Below are positions 1-8,949 of a stretch of 64,000 nt of DNA, piece by piece. The stretch lies in the NCBI GenBank assembly GCA_016934715.1, contig JAFGSI010000004.1, positions 186,001 to 250,000 of the forward strand, given 5' to 3'. Within the stretch, counting starts at the first letter, position 1. Every line of letters starts with the position of its first letter. This DNA comes from Anaerolineales bacterium (lineage in GTDB: Bacteria > Chloroflexota > Anaerolineae > Anaerolineales > Villigracilaceae). The notes under the pieces are model-generated. The model was not told where the DNA came from. It worked only from the letters and a program-made list of their open reading frames with translations, and ran no database searches. The position numbers were made by a program, and so were the translations under genes.

Positions 1-2091
1 CCCCACACCGACCACCACCGCACCGATCAACCGTTCTCCCACCAGGTCGATCCCTTCCCCAAAGATCCCCCCCATGACCACCAATCCGACCAGCGTTTCC
101 TGGTTGCCGGCTGAAAACTGGGCCAGGAAGGCCTCGCGGGCGGATTCCGTCATGCCTCGATCCTGCACAAGAAGCTGCTCTTCCGGGAGTCTCTCTTTGA
201 GGTGTTCAAGAACCGCAGCCAGATAGGCATAGGACGGGAAGAAGACCAGGTAATTGCCCACATGCGCGCTGCAGGTGGATTCGACCGCAGAAGCGATCTC
301 TGCATAGGAATCGGCCCGCCGGGCATACCGGGTGGAGATCCCGTTGTGGATCAGCAAGGACACATTCTCTGCGGGGAATGGGGATTGGAAGATCCGCCTG
401 GGATGGTCCGCCGCGCCGGTCAGGAGCTTCGTGAAGTAATCCAGCGGCAGCAGCGTTGCCGAGAAAAAGATGGTCGCACGGCTGCGTTCCAGTGGACCGG
501 CCAGCATGGGGGCTGGATCCAGGCAGAACAGTTTTGCTCTCAGGCCGCCCTGGCCCTGGCGCTCGAAGTAGGACACGTAGAACGTGTCGAAATATTCGGC
601 CGTACGCAGATAGGTGCTGCACAAGAAATAGAATTCCAGCAGTTCCTGCCTGAACGCAGCGGGCTGATTCATGACCAGCCAGTCCTCTGCCTGCTGGTTG
701 AATTCCCGGACCGCCTTGAGCAGCGCTTCGGGAGGCGCGTACTCGACCAGCGCCTGCCTGCCTTCCGCCTGGCAGGCTTTGCGCGTCTCCAGCAGGACCT
801 TGTTGATCGCGTTCAGGTTCCTGGCCAGGGCGGGCAGATGCGGTTTCAGGGTGCGCTGGAGGGTCAGCACGGTCTTTTTCTCCAGTTCGGCCGAATACAT
901 CGACCGGGCCCGGTCGGGAAGGTTGTGCGCTTCATCGACCAGGAAGATGTACGGTTCCGCGCGGAAGTCAAAAAAGCGGTGCAGATAGACGCGTGGATCG
1001 AAGGCATGGTTGTAATCACAGATGATGCAGTCGACCCACAAGGCCAGGTCCAGCGAAAACTCGAACGGGCAGAGCTCGTACTTGCGGGCGATCGCTTCGA
1101 TGACCGGACGGGTGAACGCTTGATGGCGGTCGATCTCCTCGAGCGCTCTTTTCGCCTTGCCAAAATAATCCCGGGCAAAGACGCAACCCTCCGGATCGCA
1201 GGCCACCGGCGGGCAAAAACAGATCTTTTCTTTGGCCGTCAGGGTCACGCTTTTAAATTGCAGGCCTGCCTGGCGCATATCCTCCAGCGCCTTTTCGGCC
1301 GCCGCGCGCCCGGACGTCTTGGCGGTCAGGTAAAAGATCTTCGTGGCCAGGCCCTGCCCCAGGGCCTTGACCGCCGGGAAAAGGGCTGCGATGGTCTTCC
1401 CAACTCCCGTGGGCGACTGGACATACAGGTGGTCGCTGGAGCGGATGGCCTTATAGACCGCAACCGCCATTTCCCGCTGGCCCGGGCGGTACTCCGCATA
1501 GGGGAAATCGAGTTGTTGGATCGATCGGTCGCGCTCGGCCTGGATTGCATGGACCTTGCGGAACCAGTCCCGGTAGGGAGTGATCAGGTTGAGGAAAAAG
1601 GTTTCCAGTTCGGCCATCGGATAATGGCGCCCGAAGGTTTTTTCCTGCCTGCTGTCCAGATGGTAATAGGTCAGGTGAATGGTGACCCCACTCAACTGCT
1701 GCTGGCGGGCGTACATATAGGCATAGCACTGCGCCTGCGCCCAATGCAGCGGGTTGTGCTGCTCACTGACCAGTTCCAGGTTCAAGGTGGTCGTTTTGAT
1801 CTCTTCCAGGATCACCGGCTCCCTGCTGGTGTACAGGCCATCGATCCGGCCCTGCACATCGATGGGCAGCTCAGCATCTTCAACCCGAAAGGTGATCTCC
1901 ACTTCGGAGTGATAGTCTTCGGGGCGGGAGCGCTGCACTTGCTTGTGACCTTGTGTCCCGAGCTGGGCGCGATCGCGTTTTTGAAACCCGCCGGCGGTGA
2001 GATCACCCGCCTGCAATACGAATTCCACCAGGCTGTGGACAGAGACGGTATGAGGTTGGCTTGCTTTGGTGGGAGCAGGATCGGTGTGCAT
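1..2091 (-). CDS. DinG/XPD-type ATP-dependent helicase with N-terminal PD-(D/E)XK domain (partial)
   Basis: Superfamily 2 DNA helicase of the Rad3/DinG group, cut by the left window edge; about 697 residues are visible and the C-terminal end is missing. Residues about 60-130 look like a Cas4/RecB-type nuclease (GRIDG near 80, then EEIKTT near 95). Walker A SPTGVGKT is near 224, a cysteine-rich stretch (CFCPPVACDPEGC) near 292 fits the Fe-S cluster of this family, and a VDEAHN box is near 384. The C-terminal helicase half (VVMGGIFGEGIDLVGE) reaches the edge. The ATG at 2091 is chosen because the nuclease domain starts soon after; upstream GCTAGAAT could be a -10. Expected role: ATP-driven 5'-3' unwinding in DNA repair. 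Family call is firm, exact role inferred. Confidence 0.9.
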   Translation of the reverse strand, partial: MHTDPAPTKASQPHTVSVHSLVEFVLQAGDLTAGGFQKRDRAQLGTQGHKQVQRSRPEDYHSEVEITFRVEDAELPIDVQGRIDGLYTSREPVILEEIKTTTLNLELVSEQHNPLHWAQAQCYAYMYARQQQLSGVTIHLTYYHLDSRQEKTFGRHYPMAELETFFLNLITPYRDWFRKVHAIQAERDRSIQQLDFPYAEYRPGQREMAVAVYKAIRSSDHLYVQSPTGVGKTIAALFPAVKALGQGLATKIFYLTAKTSGRAAAEKALEDMRQAGLQFKSVTLTAKEKICFCPPVACDPEGCVFARDYFGKAKRALEEIDRHQAFTRPVIEAIARKYELCPFEFSLDLALWVDCIICDYNHAFDPRVYLHRFFDFRAEPYIFLVDEAHNLPDRARSMYSAELEKKTVLTLQRTLKPHLPALARNLNAINKVLLETRKACQAEGRQALVEYAPPEALLKAVREFNQQAEDWLVMNQPAAFRQELLEFYFLCSTYLRTAEYFDTFYVSYFERQGQGGLRAKLFCLDPAPMLAGPLERSRATIFFSATLLPLDYFTKLLTGAADHPRRIFQSPFPAENVSLLIHNGISTRYARRADSYAEIASAVESTCSAHVGNYLVFFPSYAYLAAVLEHLKERLPEEQLLVQDRGMTESAREAFLAQFSAGNQETLVGLVVMGGIFGEGIDLVGERLIGAVVVGVG

Positions 2092-2318
2092 TTCGTCCGA
2101 GATTCTAGCACGGGTTCGAGAAGTCGAGTGAAGCGGACCGGAACAGAGCAGGATCAACCCATGGCGGATGCAGGCGCAGAACCCCACCATCTCAAGTAGT
2201 TGGCAGAGCAAGAGGCCAGCGAACTGTCAACGCCAATTCGAAATGGACATGGCGACAAGTAGAAATGCCCATTGAAGAACGCACTAAAAACATGTGATCA
2301 AAGGTCGCAGCCAGCAAA

Positions 2319-2501
2319 AGAAGCTGGCAACCCAGGCGCTCCGGCAGGGACCTGTTCACCCTGCAGCACCTGCCCGGGCATTCCTCCCTGGAGATGGTCC
2401 AGCAATCTGCCAGCGTGGCCGAGAGCGCTATCGAGCAGGCCCACCGCAAGGCCGGCCCGGCGGATAACTGGCGGTTGTGGTGCCAGGAAAGTGATCCATA
2501 A
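2319..2501 (+). pseudogene. Tyrosine recombinase (phage integrase) C-terminal relic
   Basis: No start codon, but the frame reads DLFTLQHLPGHSSLEMVQQ followed by IEQAHRKAGPADNWRL and a TAA stop. This is the C-terminal end of a XerC/phage-type integrase (normally LQHLLGHSS, then a catalytic Tyr). The catalytic Tyr position is changed (QQSASV where about RRYV is expected) and everything N-terminal to it is gone. It is a decayed remnant of a mobile element, next to another damaged gene. Confidence 0.75.
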
Positions 2502-2556
2502 ATGCCGGTGCAGCTTATTGTTATGGTGATCTGAGGAGATCGATCTGGCCGAGAAG

Positions 2557-2862
2557 ATGGTTCGAAGGCAGTTCTGCTTGTCCCATCGTCAGGATCAGCT
2601 GCTGAAGCAGTTGGCCAGGCAGCATGGCGTCAGCGAGGCAGAGCGTATCCGCCAGGTCCTGGAACGTGAGGCAGGATTATCCGCGCCTGTATGGCGAGAC
2701 AGCAGGAAGGCATTGGAGGCCATGATCCACTTCGCCCGTTCCTTGCGCAAGCGCCCCGCGTTGATGCAGGGGAAACCTGATCCGTTCGGTCGCGAGGAGA
2801 TTATGCTGAGCGCGATGGTCGTTGGGATGCGTCGGCGAAGGGAAAATAACGTATGCTGCTGA
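2557..2862 (+). pseudogene. Ribbon-helix-helix (CopG-like) antitoxin, probably frameshifted near its C-terminus
   Basis: Small DNA-binding-type protein: residues 1-45 (RRQFCLSHRQDQLLKQLA, then GVSEAERIRQVLE) look like a ribbon-helix-helix antitoxin that usually precedes a PIN toxin. The tail after REEI is not family-like. Shifting frame at about 2802, as if one T had been lost from ATTTAT, restores YAERDGRWDASAKGK and a TAA at 2847. A GAGGAGAT ribosome site precedes the ATG. No PIN toxin is recognisable downstream; 2863-3110 shows no gene. Probably an orphaned, damaged antitoxin. Confidence 0.55.
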
Positions 2863-3111
2863 CCTGATTTTTGTTCCCATGAGGTCAGCAGCCGCGAGTT
2901 GTGTAAAGAACGAGTATTTGCAGGAGAGTCAGGGGGGGATGCACTTCGCAAGTCTTGAGCAGATGCCATGCTTACAAAAATCACGGAATTATGAGTCCCC
3001 GATTAGAAAAAAGACCTTGTTGGTCATTTTTATCCATTACGATTGGATGTTAAGGTAAAATGAAAAAAGCAGGTCGTAATCCAGCAATCTATATCAGGTA
3101 AGGAGCTTTCC

Positions 3112-3615
3112 ATGAACCAGAGTAGCACCACCCAGAAAACCACGCAGATGTCCGTCAAGCGCACCACCGCGATCGGCAAGACGTCCAGGGGATTCACGGA
3201 CGAAGAACGAGCCGCGATGAAAGAGCGCGCCCAAGAGCTGGAGGCGGAAGCACGCAGCAGCCCGCGCACGAAGAAGGCCAAGGCCGATGGAGAAAGCGAG
3301 GTGCTCGCGAAGATCGCCGAGATGCCGGAACCGGATCGCGCCATGGCCAGGCGGCTCCATGCGATCATCAAAGCCAGCGCGCCAGCTCTCTCGCCGAAAA
3401 CCTGGTACGGGATGCCTGCGTATGCCAGGGATGGCAAGGTCATCTGCTTCTTCCAAAGCGCGCAGAAGTTCAAAACGAGGTACGCGACGTTGGGCTTCAG
3501 CGACTTGGCGAACCTCGACGAAGGCGCCCTGTGGCCGGTCGCCTTCGCGCTGAAGGAGTTGACTGCCACCGAAGAGGCAAGGATCGTTGCACTCGTGAAG
3601 AAAGCGGTGAGCTGA
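3112..3615 (+). CDS. DUF1801-type (YdhG/iron-chaperone-like) protein
   Basis: 167-residue cytosolic protein. The C-terminal two thirds match the DUF1801 fold: [44 protein letters not shown], then a closing helix. The first 70 residues are a Lys/Arg/Glu-rich helical extension. Start ATG is preceded by AAGGAGCTTTCC. Family members include a frataxin-like iron-binding protein in Bacillus, but most are uncharacterised. Family assignment is good; biochemical role is open. It is followed by a short non-coding stretch with a decayed reading frame. Confidence 0.75.
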   Translation: MNQSSTTQKTTQMSVKRTTAIGKTSRGFTDEERAAMKERAQELEAEARSSPRTKKAKADGESEVLAKIAEMPEPDRAMARRLHAIIKASAPALSPKTWYGMPAYARDGKVICFFQSAQKFKTRYATLGFSDLANLDEGALWPVAFALKELTATEEARIVALVKKAVS

Positions 3616-3927
3616 GGGCTGGGCTCGGCCCCGGGCGGGATTGTCGATCGGGACAAGGCGTTCCTGCCTGACGAGAACGCGCACCATCGTGCGCCGGATG
3701 AGTCCCAACCGTGTGACCCTCCGGAGAGGCTGCCCGACGAAATGGGGGGAGAAACCGAGCTTGCGAGCGAGCCCCGGCGCGGTCGTGGCACGATCCGCAA
3801 GGAGCGCCTCGTAGTTGGTTCGGCCTTGCCCAGGCGCCCGGGCGCGCTGTCGAGGAGGAAGCACCGGATGGTTGCCTTTGTGAAAGACGCCGACGGGAAC
3901 ATCCCTGGTTCGATCCAGGATGCCTGA
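3616..3927 (+). pseudogene. Possible VOC/glyoxalase-superfamily relic (C-terminal tail only)
   Basis: Between the DUF1801 gene and the toroid protein lies a 340-base stretch with no intact gene. In one frame, open from the preceding stop, it ends HRMVAFVKDADGNIPGSIQDA and TGA. That resembles the closing strand of VOC proteins (F-x-DPDGN). The rest of the frame does not look like protein, so this is at best a remnant. Confidence 0.35.
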
Positions 3928-3959
3928 CCGATCGCGACCTCGAAAAAAGGAGACCAACG

Positions 3960-5018
3960 ATGACCGCACTGCAAAAACGAGAGGATAAAAGTAATCTGAA
4001 TTGGACCCTCCTCAACCCGCAGATGGCGACCGAGCCACCCGGACGGCAAGCCTCGAAGCCAAAGAGATCGGTCCTGCGCTGGCTGCTTGATTCTGACCCG
4101 TCGATCCGCTGGCAGGTGATGCGAGACCTGACCGATGCGTCCACGGACGAGGTCGCGGCAGAGCGCAGGCGGGTCGCGGCAGAGGGTGCAGGCGCGAAGT
4201 TGCTCGCCCTGCAGAGTCTCGATGGGCGCTGGGGAGGCGCGGCGTGGAATCGCGGGTGGAACTCTACCATGCACGTCCTGATGTTGCTGCGAGACATGGG
4301 CCTCGATCCCGCAAGTGACGCGGCGCGCCGCGCGGTGGGACTCGTCCGCGACAGCGTGACGTGGAAGGGGTGCGGTCCGCAGGAATGTGATGACAATCCC
4401 TTCTTCGCCGGTGAGTTGGAACCATGTATCAACGGACAGGTTGGGGCGGTCGGCGCGTACTTCGGTCAGGACGTCCGGGGCATCGTTGACCGACTTCTCG
4501 CCGAACAATTGCCCGATGGTGGCTGGAACTGCGAAGCGCTCAACGGCTCGACGCGATCGTCGTTCAACACAACGATCTGCGTGCTGGAGGCCCTGCTCGA
4601 GTACGAACGAGCGACCGGAGGAAGCCCGGAGGTGACCGAGGCCCGTCTCCGCGGGCAGGAGTATCTCCTCGAGCGCCGACTCTTCCGGCGGCGGTCGACC
4701 GGTGAGGTGATCGAGCGAGACCGCAAGGGCGGCGCTGCATGGACGCGCTTCTCCTTCCCGACATGGTGGCACTACGATGTGCTGCGGGGACTCGAGTACC
4801 TGCGCAGCGCCGGCGTCACGCCCGACGAACGCGTGGTCGAGGCGATCGACCTGGTCGCGTCGAAGCGCGACGGCGACGGGCGGTGGCCGCTCGAGGCCCG
4901 CTATCCCGGTGTGATGCCGGTCGAGATAGATCAGGGCGAAGGCCAACCGAGCCGGTGGAACACCCTCCGCGCCTTACGCGTGCTGGACTGGTATTCAGCA
5001 CGCGACCAACGCAGATGA
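3960..5018 (+). CDS. Prenyltransferase/squalene cyclase-like alpha/alpha-toroid protein
   Basis: 352 residues with repeated helical units carrying QW-like motifs: LQSLDGRWGG near 81, LPDGGWNCE near 185 and KRDGDGRWPLE near 308. These mark an (alpha/alpha) toroid as in squalene cyclases and protein prenyltransferases. There is no DXDD acid motif and no TM segment, so terpene cyclase activity is unlikely. Homologues are usually annotated as squalene-cyclase-like proteins of unknown function. Start ATG has AAAGGAGACC upstream. Stand-alone gene followed by a strong promoter for the next one. Confidence 0.75.
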   Translation: MTALQKREDKSNLNWTLLNPQMATEPPGRQASKPKRSVLRWLLDSDPSIRWQVMRDLTDASTDEVAAERRRVAAEGAGAKLLALQSLDGRWGGAAWNRGWNSTMHVLMLLRDMGLDPASDAARRAVGLVRDSVTWKGCGPQECDDNPFFAGELEPCINGQVGAVGAYFGQDVRGIVDRLLAEQLPDGGWNCEALNGSTRSSFNTTICVLEALLEYERATGGSPEVTEARLRGQEYLLERRLFRRRSTGEVIERDRKGGAAWTRFSFPTWWHYDVLRGLEYLRSAGVTPDERVVEAIDLVASKRDGDGRWPLEARYPGVMPVEIDQGEGQPSRWNTLRALRVLDWYSARDQRR

Positions 5019-5048
5019 TGCTGGAAGGGGGCGGACAACGAATCGAAC

Positions 5049-5077
5049 TTGGCCCGTTCGGTGAAAATTGCTATAAT
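5049..5077 (+). promoter_or_regulatory. Sigma70-type promoter upstream of the GDPD gene
   Basis: TTGGCC, a 17-base spacer and a perfect TATAAT. The predicted transcript starts about 140 bases before the annotated ATG of the phosphodiesterase gene, and that leader contains coding-like sequence. Confidence 0.7.
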
Positions 5078-5225
5078 CTTGAGTGCATGATGGACGATTC
5101 CGCCGCTTACGTTCCCGAGTTGGGCCGCAAGCGGGTCTTCATCAGCCAACACCGGCCGCAACGCGGACGCCGGGTTCCTGCGCAGCGCGATCGAGCGCCA
5201 GGCCCGCTTTGCCGGGAGAAACAAG

Positions 5226-6572
5226 ATGGCCATTGCAATCCTGGTCCACGCCCTTCTTTTCCTTGCCTTCTGGCTGACGAACCGGCCCTACCAGAAGTCG
5301 CTCAACGACTTCCTGGTCGGTGCGACCGGCCTGCGGGTGAATTTCCTGTTGATCTTCTTGATCTTTGCCGGGCTGGTCGCCCTGTGGAGCGCGGCGCGCC
5401 TGGTTCTGCGCAGGGACGTCCGCCGGGCTGGTCCCGTCTGGCTCTACCTTTCCGTCGGCATTTTCTTCCTGGCCTTTTTCTACAGCAGTTTCACCTTCCT
5501 GTTCCTGAAGAACTCGACCCAACTTTACCGGCTGGGACAACTGTTCCAGTATTTCCGCCTCTTTGTCGACGCTGGCCTCCTGTTGCTCCTGGCGCGGGGC
5601 CTGCGCCGGTGGGTGAAAGGCGGCAGCGGAAAGAAGAAAGTCCTGGTCTCTGCCGGCCTGCTTATCATCTGGCTGATCCCCGTCTTGTGGACCCCGGGGA
5701 ACGTTTATCGCCGGGTGTTGCCTGAAAAGCCCCGCCTGATCGCTCACCGCGGCGCCGCGACCCTGGCGCCCGAGAACACCCTCGCTTCGATGCAGGCCGC
5801 TGCCGGCCTCGGTGTCTATGGCCTGGAAACGGACATCAGTGTCAGCACCGACGGCGTGCTTTTCCTGATGCACGACTCCACCCTGGCCCGCACCACGGAT
5901 GTGGCGCAGGTCTTCCCGGGGCGGGAGAAGGACCCGGCCGAGACCTTCAGTTGGGACGAGCTGTCCCGGCTGAATGCGGGGGACTGGTTCGATGGGCGAG
6001 CCATTTTCCCCGGTGAGCCCATCCCGACCCTGGAAGTCATGCTGCAAGTGGTCGAGGAAAACAACCTGTATTTCATCTACGATCTGCGCATCCCCTCCGC
6101 CGGTCATTCCTACGCCGATCAGGCTCTCGATCTGTGCCTGGAGGCGATCAGGACGGCCGGCGTCGCCGACCGCACCTGGGTCCTGGCGGAGCCGGATGAG
6201 ATCGAGCTGGTTCGAGCGATCCTGCCCGACGCCATCCTGACGGCCGGGATCGGCTATTATGAGTATCCGCCATCGCCTGCGGCCCTCGCCGCCGATGGCT
6301 ACCGGGTCGTCAACAGCGTGTACAGCCTGTCGAACCGCAGGATCCATGCTTACCAGGATGCCGGTTTATGGGTCAACCTGTGGTTGGTGGACGAGCCCTG
6401 GCAGTATTCTCGTCTCTGGCTGGCCGGGGTGAATTCCGTGACGAGCAACTACGTCCAGACGTTCGCGGCCATGTCGCACCCGGTCGCGGCGATCACTGTT
6501 CCGGTCTATCTGGCTATTTGGGGGGCGGTGGGCCTGCTGGCAGCCGGGCTGTATTGGTCGAAGAAGCCCTGA
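5226..6572 (+). CDS. Membrane glycerophosphodiester phosphodiesterase
   Basis: 448 residues. The N-terminal 160 hold about five TM segments, then a GDPD TIM-barrel domain from residue 170 and a last TM at about 420-442. Catalytic and metal residues are present: HRG at 174-176, the ETD triad at 201-203 and HD at 216-217. Such enzymes hydrolyse glycerophosphodiesters (lipid head groups or glycerol-phosphate polymers) to glycerol-3-phosphate and an alcohol, here on the outer membrane face. The ATG at 5226 has GGGAGA upstream. The frame continues upstream to a TGA at 5089 without another ATG or GTG, so the true N-terminus may be longer or frameshifted. Monocistronic. Confidence 0.88.
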   Translation: MAIAILVHALLFLAFWLTNRPYQKSLNDFLVGATGLRVNFLLIFLIFAGLVALWSAARLVLRRDVRRAGPVWLYLSVGIFFLAFFYSSFTFLFLKNSTQLYRLGQLFQYFRLFVDAGLLLLLARGLRRWVKGGSGKKKVLVSAGLLIIWLIPVLWTPGNVYRRVLPEKPRLIAHRGAATLAPENTLASMQAAAGLGVYGLETDISVSTDGVLFLMHDSTLARTTDVAQVFPGREKDPAETFSWDELSRLNAGDWFDGRAIFPGEPIPTLEVMLQVVEENNLYFIYDLRIPSAGHSYADQALDLCLEAIRTAGVADRTWVLAEPDEIELVRAILPDAILTAGIGYYEYPPSPAALAADGYRVVNSVYSLSNRRIHAYQDAGLWVNLWLVDEPWQYSRLWLAGVNSVTSNYVQTFAAMSHPVAAITVPVYLAIWGAVGLLAAGLYWSKKP

Positions 6573-6576
6573 GTCT

Positions 6577-6611
6577 GTTATGCGACGCCCTTTGGAAGTA
6601 CGGCGCATAAC
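6577..6611 (+). terminator. Terminator of the GDPD gene
   Basis: GTTATGCG pairs with CGCATAAC, with further partial pairing inside (CGCC/GGCG region), followed by ATAAAAAAAG. It lies 4 bases after the GDPD stop. The rest of 6612-6927 holds only the DUF2255 fragment and the AbrB promoter. Confidence 0.6.
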
Positions 6612-6713
6612 ATAAAAAAAGACGGCATCCTGTCCTGTGGATTGGTCCTGTAAAAACGGACAGAAAAAGAAAGCCGCCGTAAGGCGAAACAGACTGACAC
6701 CTGCGCTTGTAAT

Positions 6714-6788
6714 TCGAGCGAGGGATGCAATCTGCAGTTCTTCTGCCGTTCCAATCTTGTCGAGTTCGTCGCTTGTCCATGCGGTCAT
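6714..6788 (-). pseudogene. DUF2255-type protein, truncated after about 25 residues
   Basis: MTAWTSDELDKIGTAEELQIASLA is the N-terminus of DUF2255-family proteins (W-x-x-D-E-L-x-K-I, then E-L-x-I-A). It has an AAAGAGGT ribosome site before the ATG. Family-like sequence stops at about 6714 and the frame runs on into unrelated residues, so the gene lost its body by deletion or insertion. Confidence 0.6.
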
Positions 6789-6883
6789 CGGAATACCTCT
6801 TTTTTATACATCCAGTTTCCTGTTGCCCAACCACTTCACCAGTTCAGGGTTACGGTGGTCAAAGAAACTACTCGGGGTTGTGA

Positions 6884-6889
6884 TATAAT
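6884..6889 (+). promoter_or_regulatory. -10 element of the AbrB/PIN operon
   Basis: TGATATAAT gives an extended -10 (TATAAT) 38 bases before the antitoxin ATG. No good -35 is visible, which is tolerable for an extended -10 and leaves room for autoregulation by the AbrB-type antitoxin. The ribosome site AAGGAG follows at 6913-6918. Confidence 0.5.
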
Positions 6890-6927
6890 TCGTTTTACGT
6901 ATTGTGTTCGATAAGGAGATGTAAAAA

Positions 6928-7143
6928 ATGGAAGTGACAACGATTTCATCCAAATTCCAGTTGGTCATCCCACGCAAAATTCGCGAACAGTTCAACTTGA
7001 AACCGGGTCAGAAAGTGGTATTCCTCCCGTTCAAAAAAACCTTACGCATGGTTATTGTGCCCTCTATTGAAGAAGCATATGGAATGTTGAAGGGCTTGGA
7101 TGCTGAAAACTTGCGCGAGGAAGAAGACGAGGAACGGCCATGA
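6928..7143 (+). CDS. AbrB/MazE/SpoVT-type antitoxin (VapB-like)
   Basis: 71 residues. Positions 1-45 form a swapped-hairpin AbrB DNA-binding domain (TTISSKFQLVIPRKIREQFN, then LKPGQKVVF). The acidic C-terminus (LREEEDEERP) is the likely toxin-binding part. Its stop overlaps the start of the PIN gene (ATGA), the usual coupling in VapBC pairs. Expected to neutralise the PIN toxin and repress its own promoter. Confidence 0.88.
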   Translation: MEVTTISSKFQLVIPRKIREQFNLKPGQKVVFLPFKKTLRMVIVPSIEEAYGMLKGLDAENLREEEDEERP

Positions 7144-7514
7144 ACGTGGTCGATTCATCGGGCTGGGCGGAATATTTCAGTAAAGGTCCGAATGCCCGGT
7201 ATTTCCTTCCAGCCATTCAAGATACACAGAATTTGCTTGTACCGACCATCTGTCTTTATGAGGTTTTTAAGAAGGTATTATCGCAGTTCGACGAAGAGAC
7301 CGCCTTGCAAGCCTTGTCCGTGATGACTTTGGGGCAGGTGGTGGAACTGGATCGTGATCTAGCCATTGACGCTGCGCTTGTATCGACGGAAATGAAACTG
7401 GCCATGGCAGATAGCATTATTCTGGCAACAGCCCAGGCTTCCGATGCCACCCTTTGGACCCAGGACCGACATTTCAAGGATATCCCCGGTGTCAAGTACA
7501 TCGGGAAGAAATAA
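7140..7514 (+). CDS. PIN-domain toxin (VapC-like ribonuclease)
   Basis: 124 residues with the PIN acidic set: D5 in NVVDSSGWAEYF, E41 in LYEVFKK, D95 in MADSIILATAQ and D110 in TQDRHF. Predicted Mg-dependent RNase blocked by the AbrB-type protein encoded just upstream with a 4-base overlap. Complete and family-length; nothing suggests inactivation. Confidence 0.88.
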   Translation: MNVVDSSGWAEYFSKGPNARYFLPAIQDTQNLLVPTICLYEVFKKVLSQFDEETALQALSVMTLGQVVELDRDLAIDAALVSTEMKLAMADSIILATAQASDATLWTQDRHFKDIPGVKYIGKK

Positions 7515-7547
7515 CAGCCTTGCCGTATTCGACGTATAGGAGGATCC

Positions 7548-8924
7548 ATGCCAGCCCAGAAAACAGTCTATCAGATCAAAGTAACATTGGTCGGTTCCAA
7601 ACTGCCCATCTGGCGCAGGATCCTGGTGACAGACAAGGTCTCGTTGGGCCACTTACATGCCATCCTGCAGATCGCCATGGGCTGGACCGATAGCCACCTG
7701 CACATGTTCACGATTAACGGACAGGCCTATGGCGACCCGGAAGCTGATGAAGCCGGGGAACTCGGCTCGCAAGATGAATACCGCTACCGGCTGGATCAAT
7801 TTGTCAGCGGTGAGGGATTTGAGATTCGTTATGAATACGATTTTGGGGATAGCTGGGAACATATTCTGCAGGTGGAAAAAATCCTGCCGGCCGAGAAGGG
7901 GGTGCGCTATCCCATTTGCATCTCCGCCAGGCGCGCCTGCCCGCCGGAAGATGTAGGCGGTGTGTGGGGTTACGAAAATTTTCTACAAGCCATCTCGGAT
8001 CCGAAACATGAACAGCATGACGAATATCGCGAATGGATTGGCGGCGATTTTGATCCGGAGGAATTCGACCTGGATGAAGTGAACGAGCGGTTGCGTCACT
8101 ACAAACAATACCGGCAGGAGGTATCTGTAGAATATTCTATGCCCAAAGCCGAGGCCGGGCAGTTGGAGAAAGTCATTGCCTGGACGCAAAGATTGCCCGG
8201 TGATGTTGATCGGTTTGATGCTTTACCCGTGCGTCGTGATATGCTGGCGTTTTTGAGCTACCTGCTTGAAAACCGCACGGTTGGAACGCAATCCACCGGG
8301 AACCTCCCGCTCAAAGCCGTGCACGCGATCTGTGCCCAATTTGCAGACCCGCCAGAACTCGAAGGTTCCATTGGAGATTACCATTACCGGGTACGCAGCG
8401 AAGATGATGTCTGGCCATTGGTCTATGTTCACACTCTTGCCAGTGCAGGCGGGCTGGTGACTGGCGGGCCGGCGCGCATTTGGAAAGTCACTGAAGATGG
8501 ACTAAAATATCCTCAAATTCCATCCCCGGTGCAGGTGGTTTTTCTGCTGCAATGCTGGTGGCATTCGGTGGATTGGACCATAGCCTTTCCCTTCACGGGT
8601 TTCAGAGATGGGCTGCCTCCCGGGTTTAACATGGTGACCCTGGCCTGCCTGCTGGAACTGCCAGTGGGTGAAGCATCCTCCTATGCGGCATTTGCTGACC
8701 GCGTGATACGAAACAGCGGCCTGGTCTGGCCGATCGATGACCAGGTTTCGGCAAGGGACATCCTGCACTCGGCCATCGAGCGCATGGTCATCCAGCCGCT
8801 GGTTGATTTCAGTGTTTTGGAATGTGAGCATGGCATAAAAACCGTCGACAGGCATGATGATTCTGAACTCGTTCGCATACGTTTGTCCCCGGTCGGTAAA
8901 GGGATGTTGGAATTACTGAAGTAA
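7548..8924 (+). CDS. pRiA4b ORF-3-like family protein
   Basis: 458 residues. The first 180 match the plasmid pRiA4b ORF-3 family: YQIKVTLVGSKLPIWRRI, HLHAILQIAMGW.DSHLH, YEYDFGDSWEHIL and RRACPPEDVGG. The family is widespread on mobile elements and has no established activity. The remaining 270 residues are an uncharacterised alpha/beta region with no clear motif. Start ATG follows AGGAGGATCC, 33 bases after the PIN stop, so it may be co-transcribed with the toxin-antitoxin pair. Confidence 0.8.
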   Translation: MPAQKTVYQIKVTLVGSKLPIWRRILVTDKVSLGHLHAILQIAMGWTDSHLHMFTINGQAYGDPEADEAGELGSQDEYRYRLDQFVSGEGFEIRYEYDFGDSWEHILQVEKILPAEKGVRYPICISARRACPPEDVGGVWGYENFLQAISDPKHEQHDEYREWIGGDFDPEEFDLDEVNERLRHYKQYRQEVSVEYSMPKAEAGQLEKVIAWTQRLPGDVDRFDALPVRRDMLAFLSYLLENRTVGTQSTGNLPLKAVHAICAQFADPPELEGSIGDYHYRVRSEDDVWPLVYVHTLASAGGLVTGGPARIWKVTEDGLKYPQIPSPVQVVFLLQCWWHSVDWTIAFPFTGFRDGLPPGFNMVTLACLLELPVGEASSYAAFADRVIRNSGLVWPIDDQVSARDILHSAIERMVIQPLVDFSVLECEHGIKTVDRHDDSELVRIRLSPVGKGMLELLK

Positions 8925-8949
8925 GCAGATTTTTCACGGGGAGCATGCC

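Noticed and set aside
3094-3969. Leftward 291-residue frame over the DUF1801 gene
   Set aside because: Antisense to a family-matched gene with a good ribosome site; Arg-rich shadow.
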